Below are positions 45,501 through 56,798 of a stretch of DNA of 64,000 nucleotides, piece by piece. This DNA comes from Nakataea oryzae (Eukaryota > Ascomycota > Sordariomycetes > Magnaporthales > Magnaporthaceae): positions 1-64,000 of the forward strand of contig PYSQ01000148.1 of assembly GCA_003049435.1 (NCBI GenBank), given 5' to 3'. A program made the position numbers and the translations under genes. Position 1 is the first letter of the stretch; each line of letters begins with the position of its first letter. The notes below the pieces were generated by a model. The model made no database searches. It saw nothing but the letters and a program-made list of their open reading frames with translations, and had not been told where the DNA came from.

Positions 45501-46152
45501 TTTGGCCGCCGCCGCTGCGCGCGCCCCACCCGACGCCCTGATGGCGCCTTCTCACAGGTGCCCGCCCGGGCCTTTCCAGGCCTGGTCTGGTCATGCCCTC
45601 GAGCTCTGGCTGCACCACCGAGTCTGGCCGCCTGCAAGATGCTGCACTCGCCCTGCTGCACCGCTGGCTGGCGCCCACCCACACCCGGCTCCAGAGCTCC
45701 GCTGGCCGCTCAATGCCCCCTCCATACCCCATGTCACCACGAGGCTAAGTGGTAGCCGAACCTCCTCACCAAACCCTCTAGCACAGCCTTCTCCCACCCC
45801 CCAGACCTCCGATTCCTGCCACCACGCCCGCTCGTTTCCATGCTCCCCTTTTTTTCCCTCCTCCCGCCGCCCCATCCACCACCCGCCGCTGCTCCCGCCA
45901 TTCCACCTCAATTGCCCTCTTTATTGCTGCCGCCCGGTCGTCGCCTCTGGGCTGCCGACGCGTGCTGAGCCGGTGCCAGCCTCATTGCTTTCTGCCTTGG
46001 TTGGGGTGCCACAGCCTGCTGCCACCTGCTGCCTCGCTCTCACCGTATCCTGTGCGGAGCTCCTGCTCGCCGGCGACTGTGCGAGTGCTTGCCGCCTCCT
46101 CCCCCTTCCCGCCGCCGCGACCGACACGACAGCCGCTGCCAGCCATCTTCGG
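42575..46152. other. Intergenic, no gene supported
   Basis: 3.6 kb. A CA tract is at 45076-45094. The end (about 45700-46150) is very C-rich on the plus strand and is probably leader or promoter of the caspase/zinc-finger gene. The open frame 45286-46152 is in frame with that gene, but its composition is C-rich leader rather than protein. Confidence 0.45.
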
Positions 46153-49100
46153 ATGGACCATCCAAGCAAGCGCCGGCGACTGGCGCCAAAAATGCCCGAC
46201 ATGCCACCGCCGCCGCTGCCACCACCGGCCACCTCCGCTGCGGCGGCCCCCNNNNNNNNNNNNNNNNNNNNNNNNNNNNNNNNNNNNGCTGCTGCTGCTG
46301 CTGCTGCCGCCTCCATAACTCCCACACCAGCCCCCAGCCCAGGAGCCTCGGCGGGCCAGCACCCGCCACCATACACCAGCGAGCAGGTGATTATTGCCCC
46401 AATTCGCCGCCCCGGGAGACGGCAGCCGGGGCTGCATGCCCCGTGTGGGCGCGCCGTGCGATACTAACGTCCCGTCCCACCACAGCTGCTGCAGCTGCAA
46501 CATTCCCAGCAGTACCCCAGCGAACCCGCCCACGTCCCCGAGCGCCACGACTTCGAGGCCTTTGCGCGCCACCTCCAGGATGCCGCCATGCTCATATATC
46601 GCCAGACCCAGCGGTCGCCCTACTCGAGCGTCTCGGTCCTGCTGCTCCGCTGGGAAGAGGACACATCGGTCGAGAAGGACCTGGCCGAGCTCGAGGCCGT
46701 CCTGCGCGACCGCTACAACTACCACACCGACCGCTGGTCCATACCAACTGTTCCGAATCCGAGCATCAAGCTCGGAGTCCAGATGGCCTCGTTTCTCGAG
46801 CATGCCCGCGCCGACCACCTGCTTATCATATACTATGCAGGCCATGGCTATGTCGGGCCCGACAATCACCTGTACTGGGCATGGTGAGTCGTCTCTTTTC
46901 CCTCCATCTCGGGCAAGCGTGAAAGATGATTCGCTGACATTTTGTTCTTGCGCCTTGCCCCCAGCCACAAGGGAGAGGATGCCGCAAAACTGAAGTGGGA
47001 TGGTGTAAGGTGCTTGTTCGAGGACGCGCAGTCAGATATGCTTCTTCTGCTCGACTCGTGTGCTCCCAGGGAGGCTCCAATGGCTGGCAGCCATGGGGTT
47101 AAGCAGGCCATTGCCGCTTATACCTCGGACCAAATGCCTCGTGAGCCTCCCGCTCGATCATTTTCATCCTGTCTTGCTGAAGCCTTCTCCAAGCTGGCCG
47201 CTGGGCGGCCCTTCACGATCCAGAGGTTACAAGAGGAGGTCAGCTTCCTGCAGCAAAAGTGCACCCCGGACCGACCCCTAACAAACGGATCTGCCGGGCC
47301 CCCTACTCCGCAACAGGAGGCCTGCTGTCCTGTGCTCTTCACTCTGACGGCAGGCAAGGGGCAGGGCATTAGCCTGCCTATTCTGCCTTCCAGCGGCTCC
47401 CGCGGCCAGGCCGAACTGCCGAATGGCGATAGCGATGCCCGGGTCAAGCGCGAGGACGAGCTCATTGGCCCCGAGGCCGTTGCTGACCTCATCTTCGATG
47501 AGGCCAGAGCTCTGGTTTGCACAACCTTTGTTGGCGATGCCAGCCAGGACATGACCTTCTTCAACAACTGGTTGCAAAACGCCACTCCGATTGGGACCAA
47601 GCTGACGGTGGAGGGCATGTTCCTCGGCCCCCCGACCATGCTCCTCGTCTCGATGCCCCACTCGGTATGGAACGTGGTGCAGCATGATAAGGTGTGCTGT
47701 TTCCTGGGCCATATTACCTCCCACAATATGACTCACTTGTACAAGCGCCTGGTGGGATCTTCCATGCCTGTCCCGGCGGCATCTGCCAAGGATGTCGAGG
47801 ATGGCAAGATTCTACTGGAAGCCAGAGAAGCCCTTGTTCGGCATGAGCAGGGGGCGCAAGGGCAGGCTGCACACAGCACCCCTAACGGCAACCATGTAGT
47901 TCCAGATCCTGCGTCCACTCCTGCGCGCCCGCGAACAGGCGTCAGGCATGGACTGCCGTCATCGGCACCGTCGTCCGCCGCCAAGGCGGCCGCGCCGGTT
48001 GTTGCTAAGCAGGAGGTTGAGGATTCGGCAGAAATGCAGGAGGCGGCCGAGCAGCTGAAGGCGCTGAGCCATCTGGGCCATGCAGGCGGAGAGGTGCATG
48101 CTGGTCAGAAGCGGCCTCGCGGTGAAGGGAGCAGTCGTTCTTCGCTCGAGGAGTCGGGCACCGAGGAGGGGTTGTCTGCCATGGACTCGGGGGCTACGAC
48201 TCCGCCCCCAAAGCACAAGCACCGAAGGTCGCTGCAGAAACAGCAGACGCCCAAGCAGGAGACGAGGTGCACCATGTGCAGCCACGCCCCGTTCAAAGAC
48301 TCGTCGTCGCTACGAAAGCACATCGCGGCCGCGCACACGCGGCCTTTCCCGTGCGCCTTTTCTTTCGCCGGCTGCACAAGCACGTTTGGGTCCAAGAACG
48401 AGTGGAAGCGCCACATATCTTCGCAGCACCTCTGTCTCCAGTACTACCGCTGCTCCTCGTGCCCACTGAGCGCGATTGAGGGCAAGGGGAACGAGTTCAA
48501 CCGCAAGGATCTCTTCACGCAGCACCTGCGACGCATGCATGCGCCCTTTGCCATCAAAAAGGCCATCAAGAGCGACGGGAAGCTGCAAACGGAGTGGGAG
48601 AACCACGTCAAGGACATGCAGCAGTCGTGCCTGGTGACGCGCCGCAAGCCGCCGCAGCGATCGGCCTGCCCCAAACCCGGCTGCCATACTGTTTTTGAGG
48701 GCCCGACATCGTGGGACGAGTGGACTGAGCATGTCGGGCGGCACATGGAAAAGGGCGAGGGCCAGCGCATCGGAGTCGACCGGCTGCTTGCCAAGTGGGC
48801 GCTTGACGAGGGCATCATCGAGAGGAAGGAAGACGGCGAATACCGCCTTTGCAACCAGGACGAACTGCCGGGCAGGAAGGACGCCAGCATCAATTCATTT
48901 GCAAGGCCCGAGACGCCCAAGGGGCCACATGAGCAGCCGGAGCAGTCGCCACCTCAAGACCATGAGGAGCAGCAGGAGCGACAACAGCACGAACTGCCAC
49001 TGCCACGAGAGCATCAACAGCAGAAGCCGGAGCAGAAGTCGGAGTCGGAGCCGGGGCAGGAGCAGGAGCAGGAGAAAGAGCAGGAGAAAGAGCAGGAGCA

Positions 49101-49188
49101 TGAGCAGAAGGAGGGCGATGAGGACGATGGCTCTATCATTGTCGCGACCTCAGGACCAGCCAATGACCGCATGGATGTCGACGAGTGA
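46153..49188 (+). CDS. Caspase-like (peptidase C14) domain fused to C2H2 zinc fingers
   Basis: Three exons (46153-46386, 46486-46883, 46965-49188) stay in frame, about 951 residues counting an N gap of 36 nt as written. Introns of 99 and 81 nt have gtgatt and gtgagt donors; the first has an actaac branch. The N-terminus has a KRRR patch, then Pro- and Ala-rich sequence interrupted by the gap. Residues about 125-260 form a caspase-fold domain with His at about 198 (IIYYAGHG) and Cys at about 243 (LLLLDSCAP). Both catalytic residues are present. From about 665 there are four C2H2-like fingers (CTMCSHAPF, CAFSFAGC, CSSCPLSAI, CPKPGC), some irregular. The tail is Glu/Gln-rich. The combination suggests a nuclear protein with protease-like and nucleic-acid-binding parts. 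Substrates, and whether it is active, are unknown. Confidence 0.82.
46252..46287. other. Assembly gap inside a trinucleotide repeat
   Basis: 36 N followed directly by GCT repeats coding poly-Ala in the caspase/zinc-finger gene. The true length of the Ala run is unknown. The gap length as written keeps the frame open. Confidence 0.95.
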
Positions 49189-50446
49189 GTGCATGCCGAA
49201 TACCGAGAATTCTCGAGACACGATACAAAACGACCGTACCTACCATATTTTTCCGGGGCCAAAATTTCTTGGGTTGCTTCATGCAGGAACCTTTTCTTTT
49301 TTTCCTTTTTTTTATCCATCGGGGCCGTCATCTGCCATTGGGATTCTTATCCGCATTATCTGGAGCGAGCGCATTCAAAGGGACGTTTCTTCGCATTTAT
49401 ACCTTTGCATTCTTGTTCGGAGCACAAAGGAAGCGATCTTGGGGTGGTTTACTCCTGTCTTTAGCACTGGGCTTTTTTCGGCACTTGCAGTGGCTTTTGT
49501 TTTGTTTTGCTTTGTTTGCATGATTCCCAATCAAATTTCATCTCCTGGGCCGACCGAGGGGATGCCATCAGATGTACCTATGTGTTCGGGCTCGGGGCCT
49601 TGCTTCATGTATTTGCTGGTTGCACACCCGTCTCGGGCATCTTCCTCTACATTCGATCGATGCAGACGCTGCTTGCTGTCTTTTTCCTCTTCCTTTTAAA
49701 CCTCCCCGTCAGTATATACATACCCCTACCTAGCCCAGGTAATTACGCAGCCAGCAGAGAGCCTTGATAGCGAGATCAAATTTGGGAGTTTATGTTTTGT
49801 TGACAGACGGTTGGTTATGCGATCCCATCGGCCTGCTAGCCTACAAGCTATCTAACCCAGCCCTGCGGCAGTAAACGAGCTCGGGTCTTTGAGCGGTAAG
49901 GAAAGCAAAAACAACGCGGTCTTTCGCACCTCGTTCTAGAAAACCGCACTTTTCCAGCCTCCTCATCTCCATGTCTCATCGGCGTCGCCAAATTCAGTCA
50001 TTCAGACCGCCTGCCGAGATGGGCGGGCGCGGATGGAAAAAACAAAAATCTACACGTCACCGATACACAGCAAAATACCAGAACCCCATGCATCCCATCG
50101 GCCGGATGCGTAGACATTGTTGGTGGCATAAGAAAGAGAAAATATTTTGTTACAAGAACCTGAGTGATATAATGCCAAGATAGAAACAAAGGAAAATTCC
50201 ATGTCGTGGACATGCCGCCCGACCCAGGCTAGGGAGAAGGGTAAAAAGGGAAAGGATAAGATGGCTCATCTCAACCACAAACAAAAGCAAAACAAAAGCA
50301 CCGTTTGCATAAGGACCTGGTCCCATTCCCAGTGTCTCATACCGTTGGAACAACCAAAGGAAAACCACAGGCAAGAACTCCGGCCTCTAGCTCCCTTCGG
50401 AACGCTCAGAGGTGTCGCGCGCAGAACCTATGCCCCTATGGCGTTC
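49189..50446. other. 3' flanks of convergent genes
   Basis: 1.26 kb between the stops of the caspase/zinc-finger gene (plus) and the TPR/Mlp1 gene (minus). The first part is T-rich (ttttcttttt), as in a 3' UTR. No gene supported. Confidence 0.55.
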
Positions 50447-53400
50447 CTATGCCGCAGTATTACCGCCGCCCGCTCCACCCCTCAGTCTTTTGCCACCCGG
50501 GCCGCCGGCGACACCGGCCTCATCATTACGTGGGCGCTTGTTGCCCGGCTGGAAGTCGTTGGCGCCAGGGTTGAGGTTTGCGCCACTAGGGTTGCGCTGG
50601 GCGCCTCCCCTGCCTCCTCGGCCGGCCTGGCCACCGCCGCGCGCGTTGGGTGCCTGGTAGACACCGGCTCCTCTTCCACCACGCTGCGCACCGCCACCCC
50701 GGCCTGCCGGTACCGGAATGCCGGTTCGTGCCGCCTGTTGCTGGGGTTGCGCGGGTTGCTGCGCCGCCGCCGGCTGCGGAACTTGAGAGGCAAAGGGGTT
50801 TGTCTTGGCAGGTCCGCCAGTGGTGGCGTTGGCGTTGGCGTTGGCATTGCCGTTTGGCGCGAAGGGATTATGCGAAGCAGGAGGACCCGAAGTCACCGGC
50901 TGCGGCTTCATTGGCAAGGACTTGGGTGCCGGAGTGCCAGTCACGCCAGATACAGCCGGGGCGGCAGGTGCAGCTGTTGGGGTCGCGGGTGCTGAAGATT
51001 GACACGCACGGTTAGCTTGGGCGTATAGAGACTTCCGGGGCACACTGACAATACTTACTGGGCTGGGCCGGACGGCTGGCTGGGGGGGCTGCAGCCGGTG
51101 CAGGGACCGCTGGAGCGGCCGTCGGGGTTGCCGGGGCTGGTGTGGCCGGAACAATGGCAGCAGCTTGCTGAGAAGCTGCCGCAGGCGCCGCGGGAGGCGG
51201 TTTGTATTGGCTGGCAACCTCCCACACCTCGATGACGGGGCGCTGAGGGGTTTCCTTGGCAGCTGTCTCGACAACTCCAAGCTTGCCCGTAGCCAGCTTG
51301 AACTTGTTATCCAGCATGTTTATCCTCAATGCCGACTTCTTCTCTGCCATCATCGTGGCCTGCTCCTTAGCCTGGGCCAGTTTGACCTGCTCCTCGTCAT
51401 CGCGCGCCTTTTTGACTTCCTCCACCTTCTTCCGGATGTTATTAGCGATGATCGATTTGATGGTGGCATTTTCAGACAAGAGTTTCCGAACGTCCGCATC
51501 GCTGAGCTTGCCCATATCAACCGCCATTGCCGGAGCTGGCTCGGGCTTGACGGGCGTGCTCGGAACGGGGGCCAAGGCCGCATCAGACGACTGTGCAGGG
51601 GCTGGTGCCGGTGCCGAGGCGTTCTCGAGAAGCCAGATCTTGCGCTCCTGCTCGAGTCGAAGATCGTATTCTTGCTGAAGCTTCGACTTCTCCTGTTCCA
51701 GCTCTTTGGTCATGTTCTCCTTGGAGTCCTTGAGTCGCTGATTCAAGACCTCCTTCATCTTGTTGGACCGCTGGTCAACGGTGGTCTTGATAGACGCCTC
51801 GACCTCTGCCGCTTTCTTCTCGGCCTCTTCCGCCCTGGCCTCTGCCTCAGAGATCTTCTGCCGCAGCGCCGCTGCCTCGGTCTCCGACATTCCGACGGTT
51901 CCGGTGGCTGAAGGCTGCACTTCCTCAGGCCCGCCGCCGTTAGTAACCTTCGGCGCGCCATCCTGCTGAGACTGCACGACGGACTGAAGGCGGTCCCGTT
52001 CTTGGATGGCGGCGGTCAGTTGCTCCTTGAGGCTCTCGACTTCCTGTTCCGTGGCTGCCTTGACAGCAAAGGTGGCCTCAAGCTCTTGTCGGAGGCTTGC
52101 CAGATCTTGTTCAAGCTGAGCGACCCGGCCATCATCGATGGCCATGGCGCCAGGTGCAGGCGGTGGTGGGGCCACACCCTCTGATGTGGCCGCATTCTGG
52201 GCCTGCTGCTGCAGCTGTTGCTGGGCGGCTTGAAGGTGTTCCACTACTCCCGCATGCTCATTCTTCACAGATTCTAGCTGCGCCTGCACAGCAGCAAGAT
52301 TGTCACTCGTTGCCTTGAGCTGCTCCTCGGTTGCGTTCTTCTCGGCTTGGAGAGTATTGATGCGGCCAGCTTGCTGCCGAGACTTCTCCTTGGCCTGTTC
52401 AATGAGCTTCTGTCTGGATTCCCTCCAGGTATTGGAGTTTGCCTCGTTCCTGGCTTCCAACTCGGCGATCTGGGCCTTCAGCGGCTCCTCGCTCTGCTTC
52501 AGGGCATCGCGCTGGGCCTCCAACTCGGTGACGGTCTGCTTAAGCTGCTCGAGTTCGGCTGGATCGACACGGCCGTACTTGGTAAGGATGGAGTTTGTAC
52601 GCTCCTGCCACCTATCGCGGTCCTCCTGGAGCTGCTTCACCTCCTCCTGGAGGAAGAGGTTTTGGTTCTCTACCTCTGCAAGGCGAGCTTCCAGAGGCTG
52701 CAGCTTGTCCCGGAGCTCCTGGACAGTCTTGGTCTTGATGGTGAGCTGCCGCTGAGCGTGCTGGACCTCATTGCGGAGCGTCACGTTGCTCTCCCGAACC
52801 ACATTCATCTCGTTCACCTTGTCCATCAACTCCGCGTACGCGCGGGAGCTTGTGCCCGTCTCCGATTGAGACCGACGTTCCTGCTCGAGCTTGAGGCGGG
52901 CCTCGTCGAGCTGTGATTGCAGATAGTTGACTTGCTGCTGCAGCCTCTTGGAGTCCTGAAGCTTGAGCTCGTACTGGTACTCCAGGATCTCCTTCTCCTT
53001 GCGGAGGTAGCTGTTGAGCTCCCTGAGTCCTTCAATGGCAGTGTCCGCCGAGAGTGGTGCCGTGGCAGCCCCATCGTCACCCAGGGACCGGCTGTGCTGT
53101 AGGTCCGAGATTTGCGTTGTGACGTTCTCGATCTGCTGGTGAAGAAGCTTGTTCTGCGCGTTGACATCCTCACGCCTGGCGCGCAGTTCGGAAAGCTCTT
53201 GCTCCATTTGTTTCGCACGCTCCTCCCATGAGGTCTGACTCTGAGCAAGCGAGACCTTGGCCGACTCGGCATCTGCCCGCCACTTCGCAGCCTCGGACTT
53301 GAGCTTGTCCTGTTCCGCACGCAACTTTTGCACCTGCTTCGCGGCCTCTGCATGCTTCAAAAGTTCCTGCTCGTAGTCCTGTTGAGCCTTGGCTGTAATC

Positions 53401-56400
53401 TCGCACTGCGACCGGAGGTTGGCCTGGTGGTGCTTCGCTTTCTCCTTGTACGTAGCTTCTTGGTCGTGGAGACGTGCGATCTCAGACTCGAGAATCCGCT
53501 TCTCGTCCTCGAAGCGACGGGTTGTCTCGGCCTGCGAATCTCGGAGCGCCGAGAGCTCTGTGTTGGTGGTAGAGAGCTCGGTTGACAAGTCACCGATGCG
53601 CTGTTCAAGCTCCTTGATCGTTGCGTCCCTGGCGTTGATTGCGGCGTCCATATCCTCCCGGTACGCATCCTGCGCGCTCTCCAGGCTACGCAGATCCTCC
53701 TCGATAGTGCTGGCCAACTCCTTGAATTGGTCAGCCTCCGCCTTGGCGTTCTCGAGACGGGCGTTGGCGATTTCAAGCTCGCGCCTAAGGTCAGAAGCCT
53801 CGCCGGTAAGCTCCTGAATACGAGCCTCGACATCGTCGCCCCCTTCCCCTGACTCGGTGTTCTGCTGAGCCCTTGATGTCGGCTGAGGCTGCAGGCGCTG
53901 TGCCCGCTCCTCGGCACTTCGTAGCTCAGCCGTGAGTTCGTTGACCCGCGCCTGAAGATGATCTCGGCTAGTCTTGACGCCAACCAGCTCTTCCTTGTGC
54001 TGTCCGAGACTGGCCATAAGATCATCGATGCGCTTCTGCGCCTGTTGAGAGTCATACTCCTTCCGAAGCTGCAGCTTCTTTGCCTCTTCGACTTCGTCTG
54101 TAAGCTTGCGCTTGGTACTGCTGAGCTCCGACTCCAGGTTGTCAATCTGTGCCTGTAGTCGTCGCTTGGACTCAGACTCGGAAAGCTGACGCTCATTCTG
54201 CAGCGACTGTTGTGAAGAGAGCAGATTGTTCAGACGCGTCTTCTCTTCCCCCAGATCCTCGTTGTCCTTGATCAGACGCTCCTGGATGCTCTTCCAGAGT
54301 GCCTTCTCCGCCTTGAGGTTCGAGTTCTCCGCGCGCATGCTCTCCAGCAGGCCCTTGGTCTCAATGAGGTCCTCCGCTCTCGACTGCGCCAGTGCCTCTG
54401 TCTTCGCCGCATTCTGAGACAAGTCTTGGTTTCGCTTCTTAAGGTGGTCTTTCTGACTCTCGAGGTCCGCGTTGGTAACCTGCAAGATCTCGTAGCGCTC
54501 GTTGACCAGAGCCAGTTGGCTGTTGAGCTTGGCCACCTCGCTCTGCAACGCGCTCTTCTCCTCGGACAGTTGCTTGGCCTGGTCACGAGCAGCTTGCAGG
54601 TCGACTCCTTGCTCGTTGCGATAAGCATCGAAGTTGGCCTGGAGCTCGCGCAGCGCAGCGCTCAAGTCGTGGTCGTCAGGGTTGTTTTGCTCGATGCTAG
54701 CAAGCACCTCCCTGCTGTCGACAGAGTTGCCCAGGACAGAGTTAATTTCGCCCGCACTGGCCTTCTGTTGAAGCATCCGCCGGAACATGTCCCTCTCAGT
54801 CATGTAGCTCTTCATGCGGGTTGTGAGCGACTTCGACTCCTCCTGAAGCTTCGACACAATATCCCTGAGCTTCAGGACTTCTTCTTGGTCTTCGGCGGCC
54901 TGCCTCTTAGCAGCGAGTGCCTCCTCGTTCTCAAATTTGTCGGCCAGGTCTCGTGTAACCCGCAGAAGCTCCTGGTTCTTCTCCTGAAGCTCTGCAATGT
55001 CCTTGAAAGCCACGAACTTCTCCGTAATAAAGATGTGCGTGTCAGACATGTCGTTCAGCGCGTTGTCCGAGACTTCGCCCCGCTGGAGCTTGGCGAAATG
55101 GTCGGCCTCTTCGTCTGTGAGCTGGTCGAGACCCTTTTCACGAGCATGCATGTTGAAAATGAGCACCTGGACCTGAGTGCTAAGATCCCTCATCTGAGCG
55201 CGAAGCAGCCTAACTTCTGCCTGGGAGGTGTTAAAAGCAGCCTCAGCCTTGCGAGCAGACTTCTTGGCCAGGTCGCGCTCCTGGAAGCTCTCGTCGGCGA
55301 TGCGTGTCATCTGCACATTCTCGTGTCTTAGTCGCTCGGCCTCCTCTTGGAGCTCGCTAAGCTCTGGTCCTTTGGCCTCGAGTGCATTCATCATCTCGTC
55401 CAGCTCTTGCGTTAGGTTGCGGTTGCGTCGCTTTTCACCAGCCAGCTCGCCTTTGACCCTGTACAGCTCCTCCATCACTTGGGTGGCGGTGATGGCTGAC
55501 TTGGAACGGATGGATCCGGGAGTTCCGAAGGGGGAACCAGCGCGGAAGAAAGATCCGTTGGGCCTTGGCGTCTGCGGCGCGGATCCCGGGACGCCATCGT
55601 GCCCTTGCGTCGACGCCATGGCCCGGAGCTGATCAACCTCGGCCTGTAGCTGCTGCTCTTTCTGCTCTAGCTGACTGCATTCTTCTCGGGCCTGCTCAAG
55701 TTGTTGCAAGACTTTGCGAAGTTCGTCGGCGCTGTTGTCCTTGGCCTGCTCGAGAGCAAGCTTTATCTGGCTCATCTCCTTCTTGTATTGCTCTGCGTAC
55801 TCTTGCGAGACTTGAGCCAGTCGCTTGGCCGTGTCGACCTCCTGCTTGTATCCTGTGTCTGAGCGCGCGGAAGCCTCCTGGAGTTGCTGGATCTTGGTGA
55901 GAGCCTCTTCCGTCTTTTTCTGAGCAGCATCAAGGCGAGACCGCAGCTGCTGTTCGCTCTTGGTGAGCGAGTCGACGGTCGAGTTGGCTTCGTCGTTTAG
56001 GCGCTGGAGCTCTGCGATGCGTTCGCCCTTCTCCTTGCGGTACTTCAACGCATCTGTCGTCTTTGCCTTGAGCTCCGCTTCCAGCCACTCATTGTTCTTT
56101 TGAGCAAATTCCAGTTCTTGTCTCAGAGACTGCTCGCGGAACTTTGCGCTGTTCACGGCAGTCTTTGCGGCCTGCACTTCTTGCTGGGCTTTGCTCAATT
56201 CCTGGCTGATGGTGAGATTTTTCTGATGCTGCTTCTGGAGCTCCTCTGACAGCTCGACGTTGGCGGCATTCTTGGTGTCGAGAATGGCGAGAGTGTCGCG
56301 CTTAGACGCCTCGAGTGACGTTGTGCGGGCGCGAAGCGTTTCGACTTGGGAGGCGAGTGTGGTGTTCTCCGACTTCAATGACTGCACTTGGTTCTCGATG

Positions 56401-56798
56401 GTTTGGCGCGAAGTCTCTGAGAGTTGAAAACAAGAATCGGGTTAGATGGCGGTGAGAAGCGCGTGGAAACAAAGCCAAGAACAGAACAGGGACGCGGAAT
56501 GTAGCTCACCCTCTTCCTGAAGTTTGCGACGCAGGTCCTCGACTTCCTTCAGTGCGTTGTCGGTTGTCGCCTTAAAGGTTTGGCATCGCGACTCGGAGCT
56601 GCGAACAGCGTTTTCGAGCTCGATGCCCAGCTGGAGCTTCTCCGAGTACAAAACATCAAACTCGCGCGCCTTGATGGCAACGGCATTGAGGATTGCACCA
56701 ACGAGGTCGGCGGTGGGATCGGTTGCGACCGTGGTGATGGTGTCGCGCGGCAGGCTCAAATGGCTGGACAAGTACTCCAGATCCACGGCGGCCGCCAT
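50447..56798 (-). CDS. mlp1: Nucleoprotein TPR / Mlp1-type nuclear-basket coiled-coil protein
   Basis: Three exons (56510-56798, 51059-56416, 50447-50991) join in frame to 2063 residues, normal for this family. It forms filaments of the nuclear-pore basket, where it acts in mRNA quality control, export and chromatin tethering. About residues 30-1700 are nearly continuous coiled coil with Glu/Gln/Lys/Leu heptads (LQQEYDLRLEQERKIWLLEN near the end of the rod). The rod start (MAAAVDLEYLSSHLSLPRDT) and the central region match fungal Mlp1/Nup211. The tail is Ala/Pro-rich with NPF motifs (SHNPFAPNG, TNPFASQ) and ends in RGG-like repeats (AGRGGGAQRGGRG, GQAGRGGRGG) and a KRPRNDE nuclear-localisation-like patch. 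Introns are 93 and 67 nt; the last has a ctaac branch. ATG 56822 would add eight residues. Confidence 0.93.

Noticed and set aside
45286..46152. Upstream in-frame extension of the caspase/zinc-finger gene
   Set aside because: C-rich leader-like sequence with Pro/Ser/Cys-heavy translation. The ATG at 46153 begins the plausible protein.
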